12,963 bases of DNA from JBEKOF01 sp049513975 (lineage in GTDB: Bacteria > Verrucomicrobiota > Verrucomicrobiia > Limisphaerales > Palsa-1400): NCBI GenBank assembly GCA_049513975.1, contig JBEKVM010000148.1, positions 1-12,963 of the forward strand. Direction: 5' to 3'. Positions 1 to 7,543 of the stretch are shown here, piece by piece. Made by a program: the position numbers and the translations under genes. The notes under the pieces were generated by a model. That model was given only the letters and a program-made list of their open reading frames with translations. It had not been told where the DNA came from and ran no database searches. Position 1 is the first letter of the stretch, and every line of letters begins with the position of its first letter.

Positions 1-859
1 TGCCAATATTGGCACATAATTTGACCAGCGTGCCATCCTGCGTCACCGACGGCAGATCAATCAACTCCTTCAGAGCGCCTTGGTGGGCTTTGAAATCCGC
101 CTGCAATCGGTCATATTCGCGCAGGATGGCTTTGGAAGGGCTGATGAAAACCCGTCCGCTCAAACCATCCACGAGAAGCGGGTCATTGGTTTTGATTTTC
201 CCAACGGCGCCAGCGGCGTGAATGACGCAGGGAATTCCCAGCGAGCGGGCAAGGATGGCCGAATGCGAGGTTTGCCCTCCTCGTTCCAAAACCAGTCCCC
301 CGACAGCCTTGAGATTCATCCGCGCCGTCATTGAGGGCAGGAGATCGCCGGTCACGACGATGCTTCCGGCAGGACAGTCAAGACCTCCTGTCGCCTGACG
401 CTGTAACAGAATATCGAGCACCCGCTGGCCAACATCCCGCACATCACTGGCGCGTTCCCGAAAATAGGCATCGCCGATTTTCGAAAACATCTGGCTGAAC
501 TTTTCTATGGCGTCTGCCAAAGCGGCTTCCACGTTGATTTTGTCCTTCAAACAGTGTGCCGCAATTTCCTCGCGCAGAGCCGGATCGAGCAGCAGCCCCA
601 GGTGGGCGTCAAAAATCCCAGCTTCGCGCTCGCCCACTTTTTTCCGGACATCATCCTGTAGGACCAGGAGATTTCTCTGCGCCTCTTGAACGGCAGCGTC
701 AAATCGAGCCAACCCGCCCTCCGCTTCTCCAGGCAAAACGGATCTTCGCGGGACGGCAACTTGCCCCTGATTTGCCAGCACGAATGCAGGTCCCCGGGCA
801 ACCCCCGAACAGACGGCAATTCCCAATAACATTTCGGCATGGGGGGTGTTGGCAGACAT
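1..859 (-). CDS. ptsI: PTS enzyme I (phosphoenolpyruvate-protein phosphotransferase), N-terminal part, cut by window edge
   Basis: The first 286 residues are visible; the frame is still open at position 1. Enzyme I takes phosphate from phosphoenolpyruvate onto a histidine and passes it to HPr in the cytoplasm. The protein opens with a GIAVCSGVARGPA stretch typical of the enzyme I N-terminus. It then has the helical HPr-binding region (about residues 40-150). The swivelling phosphohistidine domain carries GGQTSHSAILARS around residues 195-207, with His199 as the expected phosphorylated residue. There is no GAF domain in front, so this resembles PtsI rather than PtsP. The PEP-binding C-terminal barrel must lie beyond the window. 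The start is the ATG at 859, 21 bases after the aldehyde dehydrogenase stop, with only a weak GAAG ribosome-binding site. No HPr gene or sugar permease is visible, so the role may be regulatory; that is inference. Confidence 0.9.
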   Translation of the reverse strand, partial: MSANTPHAEMLLGIAVCSGVARGPAFVLANQGQVAVPRRSVLPGEAEGGLARFDAAVQEAQRNLLVLQDDVRKKVGEREAGIFDAHLGLLLDPALREEIAAHCLKDKINVEAALADAIEKFSQMFSKIGDAYFRERASDVRDVGQRVLDILLQRQATGGLDCPAGSIVVTGDLLPSMTARMNLKAVGGLVLERGGQTSHSAILARSLGIPCVIHAAGAVGKIKTNDPLLVDGLSGRVFISPSKAILREYDRLQADFKAHQGALKELIDLPSVTQDGTLVKLCANIG

Positions 860-880
860 AATTCAGAAACTTCGATGCGA

Positions 881-2308
881 TCAATCGGATTGACGCAAGA
901 CCAACACTTTTTGCTCGGTCATTTCTTCGATGGCATACCGGACCCCTTCCCGGCCCAGGCCGGAGTCTTTGACGCCACCGTAAGGCATCGCGTCGCCCCG
1001 ATAAGTGGGAACATCATTCCAAACCACCCCGCCGACCTCAAGGTCAGCATAGGCCTGGAAAACAGCTTTGAGATCACCGATGAAAATTCCGGCTTGCAAA
1101 CCATAGGACGAATCATTGACGCGGGCAATTGCGTCGCTGAAATCCTGGTACGATTCCAATACCACCAGCGGCGCAAAAACTTCCTCACGGCACACTTTCA
1201 TGTCAGGCCGCGTGTTGGTCAGGACGGTGGGCTGCATCATCGCGCCGTCACACTGGCCGCCGATCAGCACTTTGGCTCCGCCAGCGACCGCCTCGGCGAT
1301 CCAGCTTTCGGCGCGCTCGGCCTCCCGTTGCGAGATCATGGGGCCGAGATCGGTCGCCTCATTTAGCGGGTCACCGACTTTGAGTTGGCGGACGCGTCGG
1401 AGAAATCTGCCGGCAAAGGCGTCGAAAACAGGCTGATGCACAAAAGCGCGTTGGACCGAAATGCAACTCTGTCCAGCGTGGGTAAAGCCACCGTAAGCAC
1501 ACCGCTCGGCCGCGCGGTCCAGGTCGGCATCCGAATGGATCACGACCGCGGCATTGCCGCCCAGTTCGAGCGCAACGCGCTTTTTGCCGGACTTTTGCTT
1601 GAGCATCCAGCCCACTGCCGCGCTGCCGGTGAAGGACAACATTTTGATCCGTTCATCGGTCACAAGCGTTTGGGCGAGTTCGTTGGCACAGAAGAAGGCG
1701 TTAAGCTGACCCGGTGGCGCGCCGGCTTCCTGCACAATGCGCGCAAGATTCAACGCCGATAAGGGAGCTTGCGGCGCAGGTTTCAAAAGCATCGTATTGC
1801 CGCAGGCGAGCGCGGGCGCCACTTTGTGGCCCACGAGATTGAGGGGAAAGTTGAACGGCGTGATGGCCGTGATCGGCCCGATGGGAAAACGTCTGACCAG
1901 GGCGGAACTTCCTTCGGACGCGGCGTCGAGATCCAACGGCAGCCATTCGCCCCGGACACGTTTACACTCTTCCAACGCGTCGGTGAATGTGCCGATGGCC
2001 CGGTTCACTTCAGCCCGGGCGGTTCGAATGGGTTTGGCCGCCTCCAGCACGATCAGCCGTGCCAGTTCATCGCGTTGGACCTTGAGCGCTTCAACTATTT
2101 TTTCCAGGATGCTGGCGCGTTGGTGGACCGGCATCTTGCGGGTGTCGCGGAACGCCCGCGTCGCGGCGGTGATGGCCGATTCAACATCGCCGGGCGTAGC
2201 CAGCCAGGTCACGCCGGCGACTTCGCCGTTGAACGGCGACCGAATCTCCACAGGTTGAGCCGAGGTTTTCCAGTGTCCGTCAATCAAAAGTTTGAATTCG
2301 CGGTTCAT
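881..2308 (-). CDS. NAD(P)-dependent aldehyde dehydrogenase
   Basis: This is a full-length member (475 aa) of the aldehyde dehydrogenase superfamily, which oxidises an aldehyde to a carboxylic acid in the cytoplasm. The catalytic pair is visible: Glu248 in VALELGGNAA and the nucleophile Cys282 in HAGQSCIS. The substrate-pocket and oligomerisation end is also intact (MPYGGVKDSGLGREG, then EEMTEQK). The GQSCIS and NDVPTYR signatures resemble the lactaldehyde, succinate-semialdehyde and non-phosphorylating glyceraldehyde-3-phosphate dehydrogenase branch. The true substrate cannot be read from the sequence. I chose the ATG at 2308; an in-frame TTG at 2317 is the alternative. Both begin within 20 bases of the stop of the acetolactate synthase-like gene, so the two are almost surely co-transcribed. 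The enzyme may act on an aldehyde derived from the ThDP enzyme's product, but that is only inference. Confidence 0.92.
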   Translation of the reverse strand: MNREFKLLIDGHWKTSAQPVEIRSPFNGEVAGVTWLATPGDVESAITAATRAFRDTRKMPVHQRASILEKIVEALKVQRDELARLIVLEAAKPIRTARAEVNRAIGTFTDALEECKRVRGEWLPLDLDAASEGSSALVRRFPIGPITAITPFNFPLNLVGHKVAPALACGNTMLLKPAPQAPLSALNLARIVQEAGAPPGQLNAFFCANELAQTLVTDERIKMLSFTGSAAVGWMLKQKSGKKRVALELGGNAAVVIHSDADLDRAAERCAYGGFTHAGQSCISVQRAFVHQPVFDAFAGRFLRRVRQLKVGDPLNEATDLGPMISQREAERAESWIAEAVAGGAKVLIGGQCDGAMMQPTVLTNTRPDMKVCREEVFAPLVVLESYQDFSDAIARVNDSSYGLQAGIFIGDLKAVFQAYADLEVGGVVWNDVPTYRGDAMPYGGVKDSGLGREGVRYAIEEMTEQKVLVLRQSD

Positions 2309-2323
2309 ATTGATCAAGAGCCA

Positions 2324-3955
<1,632 letters not shown>

Positions 3956-3967
3956 AATTCCCCGCTG

Positions 3968-3986
3968 GCCACCGGCTCACGGCGGC
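3968..3986 (-). promoter_or_regulatory. GC-rich hairpin just before the acetolactate synthase ribosome-binding site
   Basis: In the transcript, GCCGCCG pairs with CGGUGGC (7 pairs including one G-U) around a 5-base UGAGC loop. It ends a few bases before the GGGG of the ribosome-binding site and 13 bases before the ATG at 3955. No U-run follows, so it is not a normal terminator. It could affect translation initiation or mRNA stability. The stem is seen in the sequence; the role is inference. Confidence 0.3.
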
Positions 3987-4005
3987 GATTTATCTTCCAA
4001 GTCAA

Positions 4006-4033
4006 AATCTAACCGGTTGGGCGCGTTCGGCAA
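4006..4033 (-). promoter_or_regulatory. Weak sigma70-like promoter candidate for the acetolactate synthase operon
   Basis: On the minus strand, TTGCCG (4033-4028) is followed after 16 bases by TAGATT (4011-4006), matching four of six consensus positions in each box. It would give a leader of about 45 bases before the ATG at 3955. The 8-base palindrome AACCGGTT overlaps the last base of the spacer side and the -10 box. The match is weak and the consensus in this organism is unknown, so this is only a candidate. Confidence 0.2.
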
Positions 4034-4195
4034 ATCGGAGTTTCGGTTATCCGCCATTCAAGATTATGGTGGGATAAAACACCACTTCATCGGCCCATGC
4101 CACTTGTTTGAGCTTTCCCTTCCTGCAAGTCGCCGGCACAAGTTGGCGGGACACCCATAACAATGGCCTCATGCTCTCAAATACCTGATCCAATT

Positions 4196-4780
4196 TCATT
4201 GGGATACTTTTGTTTTCGAAAGCAACATTGCGAACACTTCGTGGTAGAGGTCGTTCATATCCTCACTCACGCCCGCCAGGGCGCGAGTGCGCTCCGGTTG
4301 AGACTCATTTTCACCAGCAACCTTCGCCAGGTTGCTGGCATAACTCAGCGCCTCGGTTTGGGTCAAAAGTAACGTCAGCTCAAATGTGTCACCGGTTTGA
4401 CCCAATAGTTCCTTCTTCTTGGTGGAAGCAATCGCGTCGCGGGTGGCCGCCTCCCCTGATGGAAGCCGGATGTCCTGTAGATTGATCGAAGGACCGTGTT
4501 TGGCAAATTCCTCCAACAGCTTCGATCCAGTGCCGGAAGCAGCGGCGATTCTCTTGATCAGGTCCTTGACGTCGGTATGTTCCTTCTTGATGAAGCGCAG
4601 CATGCTGACGTCCTTTTGCTCGTCCAGGAGTTGATGGAGCAAACTGTAGCAATTGTTTCGGGTTGATAGCGGGACGCTGCTTGCGGTCGGAGACTCAGCC
4701 GGCGGCGATTGACAACCGGTCAAAACCCAAGCGACTGATAACGTCACCGCAAACAACTGGAGGGTGATCTTGGCATTCAC
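4196..4780 (-). CDS. Small lipoprotein of unknown function
   Basis: This predicted 194-residue lipoprotein begins with a short charged end, a hydrophobic segment (residues 5-20) and a lipobox LTGC with Cys23, followed by a Pro/Ser-rich linker. The protein should therefore be exported, lipid-modified and anchored in a membrane. The rest (about residues 40-190) looks mostly helical and rich in charged residues. I do not recognise a domain or catalytic motif. The start is GTG at 4780, because the stop of the CBM48 gene overlaps it as GTGA (4 bases), a common sign of translational coupling. It is the last gene of the operon. Its presence at the end of a set of cytosolic stress proteins is odd. 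A role in envelope stress would be a guess. Confidence 0.75.
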   Translation of the reverse strand: MNAKITLQLFAVTLSVAWVLTGCQSPPAESPTASSVPLSTRNNCYSLLHQLLDEQKDVSMLRFIKKEHTDVKDLIKRIAAASGTGSKLLEEFAKHGPSINLQDIRLPSGEAATRDAIASTKKKELLGQTGDTFELTLLLTQTEALSYASNLAKVAGENESQPERTRALAGVSEDMNDLYHEVFAMLLSKTKVSQ

Positions 4781-5112
4781 AAAATCGAAGTCTTGACCGC
4801 CAACGGCACGGTGAAAACCGAATTGTAGCCGCCATTAGGATTGGCCACATGGTCCGGGGCCTGTGAATCCTCGCTCCAACAGCCGTCCACCACGAATCGA
4901 TATTCATACTGGCCGGACCGGAGCATCAAGCGGACAATCCAGTTCCCGTCGCCCGTGCTTGCCAGCGGAGTGGCTTCAGGGCGCCAAGTATTGAAATTGC
5001 CAGCCACCTTCACTTCCCGTGCCTCTGGATCGAAATAGGTCAGGGTTATTTCTTGTTCTTCCAACGCGGGGAATCGCGCGGAAACCGGCTGAATGGGCGG
5101 GGGTAGATTCAT
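4777..5112 (-). CDS. Free-standing CBM48 / AMPK glycogen-binding-like domain protein (isoamylase early-set domain)
   Basis: A 111-residue protein made almost entirely of one early-set immunoglobulin-like domain. It shows the hallmarks of the CBM48/AMPK-beta glycogen-binding family: VKVAGNFNTW near residues 34-43, GDGNWIVRL, then GQYEYRFVVDG and a final NPNGGYNSVF. Such domains bind alpha-glucans such as glycogen; stand-alone copies of about 100 residues occur in bacteria but their function is poorly known. No signal peptide is seen, so it is probably cytosolic. The ATG at 5112 is the only reasonable start, yet it lies 137 bases inside the open frame of the upstream oxidoreductase. Its stop overlaps the lipoprotein start as GTGA. 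The GH15 enzyme in the same window makes an alpha-glucan link attractive but unproven. Confidence 0.85.
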   Translation of the reverse strand: MNLPPPIQPVSARFPALEEQEITLTYFDPEAREVKVAGNFNTWRPEATPLASTGDGNWIVRLMLRSGQYEYRFVVDGCWSEDSQAPDHVANPNGGYNSVFTVPLAVKTSIL

Positions 5113-6382
5113 GATACAATGTAGTGCCGCTCCCGGCGACCAAAGAGGAGGTATCCAGTGCCTTCAGGTGGCGCGCGTTTTTGAGCGCCTTCGCGTCCAA
5201 CTTTGTGCGTCGCAAAATCCAGCGAGGGGCGAGTGCCCGCTCCTCTTCCGGACGGTTCATGATCAAAGCGGCGCAAAGGGTTCGTTTTTTAAGCCACCAG
5301 ACGCTGAGTTGCTTTTGCTTCATATCGCCCCGATAAACGACCTCGTCGTGGCCATCCGCCTCGCCCCAAAACTCATAGGAGAGGTCAAAAACATCCGAGA
5401 AAAAATAGGGAACGTGAATAAAAGGCTGAACTTTTCCCATCATATTGCGCATCGCCACCCGCCCCTGCTCCACCGCGTTATCCCAATGTTCAACCCGCAT
5501 GGGACGATGAAAGATTTGATCAGGGTAATTGGCGATATCACCAGCGGCCCAAACGCCCGGCACCGCGGTCTCAAGGAATTCGTTGACCTTGATGCCGTCG
5601 CTCGTGTCCAGTGCTGTCCGGCGAAACAGTTCGACGGTCGGGGTTACTCCAATTCCCGCCACGACGAAATCCGTGGCCACATGATTTCCCGATGCCAACT
5701 TGACCTGACACTCATGATTTTTGTGCGTCAAGGCAACTACTTTGTCGGTTTTGATGAAGGTGATGCCATGCCCGGCAAACTGGCGCTCAAAAAAAGTTGA
5801 GATGGAAGGCGTGAACAGTCGCTTCCAGACCCGATCGTCGGGAAACACCATGGTCGTCTGCACTCCCTGGCTTGCCAGAACGGAGGCAACCTCCATTCCA
5901 ATAAAGCCTGATCCGATCACCACAGCCCGCTTTCCTCGTTTGATCTGCGCGTGGATGGCCCGAGAATCCTTCATCTGCCGCAGATAGAAAATCTCGGGCC
6001 TGTCGGCCCCCGGCACCTGCAACCGACGAACTGTCGAACCGGTGGCAATGAGCAATTGATCAAAGCCAATCCTTTTACCGGCACGGCCATAAAGACAGCG
6101 CACTCGAAAATCCACCTTGCCCACCGGGAAGTTGGGAAGAACAGCGATGCCATGATCGCGGTAAAAGGCGGCGTCAGAGATTTGAATTTCGCTGTCCTCT
6201 TCCTTGCCGGCCAGAAAACCCTTCGAAAGAGGAGGGCGCTCATAAGGCAGCGCATTTTCCGCCGTGACGATGGCCAAGTCCCCCTTTTTGCCGCTCTGGG
6301 CGGCGAACTCCTTGGCGGCATATCCGGCAACCACCCCTCCGCCCAGGATCACGATTGGAAAGGATTTATCGCCTTGGGGCAT
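4976..6382 (-). CDS. FAD-dependent NAD(P)H oxidoreductase, AIF/BphA4/monodehydroascorbate-reductase-like
   Basis: A 468-residue flavoprotein with the two-dinucleotide-fold plan. The FAD site VILGGGVVAGY is at residues 11-21, the conserved ERPPLSK at 48-54, and the NAD(P) site VVIGSGFIGMEV at 154-165. The second FAD contact GVWAAGD is near 276-282. The interface domain (about 290-410) has VEHWDNAVEQG and VPYFFSDVFDLSYEFWG. There is no CxxC disulfide, so it belongs with ferredoxin/rubredoxin reductases and AIF rather than thiol reductases. It would move electrons from NAD(P)H to an unknown acceptor. The start is the ATG at 6382, five bases after AAGGA inside the ferritin gene; 6409 is a weaker alternative. 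The last 45 residues are read from DNA that also encodes the CBM48 domain and look non-native, so a lost stop or a 3-prime frameshift is likely. Confidence 0.88.
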   Translation of the reverse strand: MPQGDKSFPIVILGGGVVAGYAAKEFAAQSGKKGDLAIVTAENALPYERPPLSKGFLAGKEEDSEIQISDAAFYRDHGIAVLPNFPVGKVDFRVRCLYGRAGKRIGFDQLLIATGSTVRRLQVPGADRPEIFYLRQMKDSRAIHAQIKRGKRAVVIGSGFIGMEVASVLASQGVQTTMVFPDDRVWKRLFTPSISTFFERQFAGHGITFIKTDKVVALTHKNHECQVKLASGNHVATDFVVAGIGVTPTVELFRRTALDTSDGIKVNEFLETAVPGVWAAGDIANYPDQIFHRPMRVEHWDNAVEQGRVAMRNMMGKVQPFIHVPYFFSDVFDLSYEFWGEADGHDEVVYRGDMKQKQLSVWWLKKRTLCAALIMNRPEEERALAPRWILRRTKLDAKALKNARHLKALDTSSLVAGSGTTLYHESTPAHSAGFRAIPRVGRTRNNPDLFRSRGTGSEGGWQFQYLAP

Positions 6383-6893
6383 GAGTATCCTTCGCCAGAG
6401 TTCGACCATTTTTTGCGTCGATGGGCATTATTGCGGGTGGCACGTCAATGCCCAGCGCCGCCGCCAGATCAATTTCATGCTCCTGCTCCTGCACGATGAT
6501 CGCTCGCAAAGTCTCGCTCAGCGCAAATTCCCCCATCGCCTCAGCCTGGCGGATGCGCTCGCGATAACGCCCCACCGTGGTCCGTTCGTTCTCCAGATCC
6601 GCGCGCAGCATGACGATTGGGTCATTTGAGGTCTTAACCGGCTTGGGCGTCACACCCGGCATACCACCCAGATAATCAATCTGCTTGGCAATTTTTATGG
6701 CGTGCGCCAGTTCTTCCCCGGCATGCGCTTCCAACTCCCGCGCAATGTCCGTGTAAGCGGCCCCCTTCAGCACCTGGCTATAGACGGTGTAGGCGATGAT
6801 CGCCTGATATTCCCCTGCCAAATCCTCGTTCAGCAGTTGGATCATCTGTTCGCGAGTGATACTCGATTCTGTGGTAATGTTTTCTTTGGTCAT
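6366..6893 (-). CDS. Bacterioferritin-like diiron ferritin
   Basis: A 175-residue four-helix ferritin-like protein. The ligands of a bacterioferritin-type ferroxidase site are all present at the expected spacing: Glu28, Glu61 with His64 (ELAH), Glu103, and Glu136 with His139 (EQEH). The methionine that binds interfacial haem in true bacterioferritin has no counterpart after Glu61 (Leu62), so this is probably a non-haem form. The role would be oxidation and storage of iron, or protection from peroxide, in the cytoplasm. The ATG at 6893 is chosen because the domain begins there; the longer in-frame extension to 7037 runs into the dodecin gene. It lacks a Shine-Dalgarno sequence and has an AT-rich leader like that of the csbD gene. 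Its 3-prime end overlaps the oxidoreductase start by 17 bases. Confidence 0.9.
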   Translation of the reverse strand: MTKENITTESSITREQMIQLLNEDLAGEYQAIIAYTVYSQVLKGAAYTDIARELEAHAGEELAHAIKIAKQIDYLGGMPGVTPKPVKTSNDPIVMLRADLENERTTVGRYRERIRQAEAMGEFALSETLRAIIVQEQEHEIDLAAALGIDVPPAIMPIDAKNGRTLAKDTHAPRR

Positions 6894-6937
6894 AAAATTG
6901 TTAAGATCAGTCCGCGCATTCTCGGGTCTGCCTGTGC

Positions 6938-7147
6938 TCAACCTTCCACGGTGAAGCCGACCTTGATGGTCACCTGCCAGTGATCCACCTTTCCCTTGGT
7001 GATGGCGCCGCGGGTTTCGACCACCTGGAACCAGCACAGGTTCTTGATGGTTTTGTGGGCGCGTTTAATGGCCTTTTCAACGGCGTCCTCGACCGAGGTG
7101 GTCGAGGTGCCGGTGAGTTCGATGAGTTTATAAACGTGGTCGTCCAT
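6938..7147 (-). CDS. Dodecin (flavin-binding protein)
   Basis: This 69-residue protein matches dodecin along its full length. It begins DDHVYKLIELTGTSTTSVED, has LCWFQVVETRG in the middle and ends QVTIKVGFTVEG. Residues that line the flavin pocket in known dodecins are present: Trp39, Arg46 and Gln58. Dodecins form hollow 12-subunit spheres that store or buffer flavins (FMN, riboflavin and related compounds) in the cytoplasm and may limit flavin-driven radical damage. The gene sits 40 bases after the CsbD-like gene and 44 bases before the ferritin, and two genes before a flavoprotein oxidoreductase, which makes a flavin/iron/redox stress operon plausible. Only a weak AAGAA ribosome-binding site precedes the ATG. 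Confidence 0.93.
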   Translation of the reverse strand: MDDHVYKLIELTGTSTTSVEDAVEKAIKRAHKTIKNLCWFQVVETRGAITKGKVDHWQVTIKVGFTVEG

Positions 7148-7187
7148 GTTCTTGGCGTTCGCGCATCCGCACCCTTGGAATGTCGGC

Positions 7188-7400
7188 TTATTTGCAGTCG
7201 CAGCCGCAGGTATGCGAGGAGTCCTTGATCACCTTTTCGACGGCTTCGCGGGTTTCGCCAGTGAGTTTCTGAATCCGGCCAACCAGTTCTTCCTGTTTGC
7301 CTTCAACGTATTGGAGATCGCTATCCGTGAGCTTGGCCCACTTCTGCTTCAACTTGCCTTTGGTGATGTTCCAGTCCCCTTTAACTTCGAGTGTCGTCAT
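7188..7400 (-). CDS. CsbD-like stress protein with a cysteine-rich tail
   Basis: A 70-residue protein of the CsbD family: WNITKGKLKQKWAKLTDSDL near residues 10-29, then a helical part with the usual GKQEELVGRIQK pattern. CsbD-like proteins are small, highly charged and induced by general stress in many bacteria; their molecular role is unknown. The last residues, SSHTCGCDCK, hold His63, Cys65, Cys67 and Cys69. That is unusual for this family and could bind a metal or form disulfides. The ATG at 7400 is the first codon that fits the domain; the longer open frame upstream is not CsbD-like. There is no Shine-Dalgarno sequence; the leader reads AACAATTATT. It is the first gene of the six-gene group and follows a 143-base gap. 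Confidence 0.88.
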   Translation of the reverse strand: MTTLEVKGDWNITKGKLKQKWAKLTDSDLQYVEGKQEELVGRIQKLTGETREAVEKVIKDSSHTCGCDCK

Positions 7401-7434
7401 AATAATTGTTGATTTGCTATTTTGCGTTTTGATC

Positions 7435-7477
7435 CGCCGCCAACGTGACGGCAAAAGTGCTCTCGCAACTGGCGGCG
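7435..7477. repeat. 8-base inverted repeat in the csbD leader
   Basis: CGCCGCCA (7435-7442) and TGGCGGCG (7470-7477) are perfect reverse complements separated by 27 bases. If transcribed, they could form the base of a stem in the 5-prime leader of the csbD gene. The loop shows no further strong pairing that I can see by eye. Confidence 0.35.
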
Positions 7478-7523
7478 CAACACGACAGTGGAACAATATG
7501 AAGCGGATGGCTGAGATTTTCTA

Positions 7524-7538
7524 TGGGGTGAAACCCCA
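7524..7538 (-). terminator. Small hairpin after the molybdoenzyme stop codon, possible weak terminator or operator
   Basis: TGGGGT and ACCCCA form six perfect pairs around a three-base loop, starting 6 bases beyond the stop codon at 7544-7546. The following bases, TAGAAAATC, are not a clean T-run, so as an intrinsic terminator it would be weak. The same palindrome sits in the spacer of a possible promoter, so an operator is the other reading. Confidence 0.3.
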
Positions 7539-7543
7539 CCGAA

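Larger units (their letters stand above)
3956..4195 (-). other. 240-base intergenic region, likely promoter region of the acetolactate synthase operon
   Basis: This is the longest gene-free stretch. It lies between the lipoprotein stop and the acetolactate synthase start, and I see no credible ORF or tRNA in it. It contains an 8-base palindrome (AACCGGTT, 4011-4018), a loose promoter-like pair and a GC-rich hairpin close to the downstream start codon. No hairpin followed by a T-run, as expected of an intrinsic terminator for the upstream genes, is evident. The break in tight gene spacing makes this the best place for a new transcription start. Confidence 0.5.
7401..7543 (-). promoter_or_regulatory. 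Intergenic region upstream of the csbD-to-lipoprotein gene group
   Basis: This gap lies between the stop of the molybdoenzyme gene and the csbD start, and probably contains the promoter of the six downstream genes. No ORF is credible in it. It holds a 6-base-arm palindrome (7524-7538) and an 8-base inverted repeat, CGCCGCCA at 7435-7442 with TGGCGGCG at 7470-7477. A loose promoter-like pair is TTGATT (7547-7542) and TAGAAA (7523-7518) with an 18-base spacer that contains the palindrome. Each part is weak alone. Confidence 0.4.

Noticed and set aside
4087..4171. Imperfect pairing of GCCAACTTG with CAAGTGGC downstream of the lipoprotein gene as a terminator
   Set aside because: The stem has a bulge, the loop is long, and no T-run follows on the minus strand.
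5093..5800. Plus-strand open frame of 235 codons opposite the oxidoreductase
   Set aside because: Antisense to the conserved NAD- and FAD-binding regions; low-complexity, Arg/His-rich translation without any domain.
6894..7037. N-terminal extension of the ferritin frame
   Set aside because: The extra 48 residues overlap the dodecin gene, are Gly/Arg-rich and not ferritin-like; the ATG at 6893 starts the real protein.
7401..7496. N-terminal extension of the CsbD frame
   Set aside because: The 32 extra residues do not fit CsbD proteins and cover the likely regulatory region; the ATG at 7400 gives the normal start.
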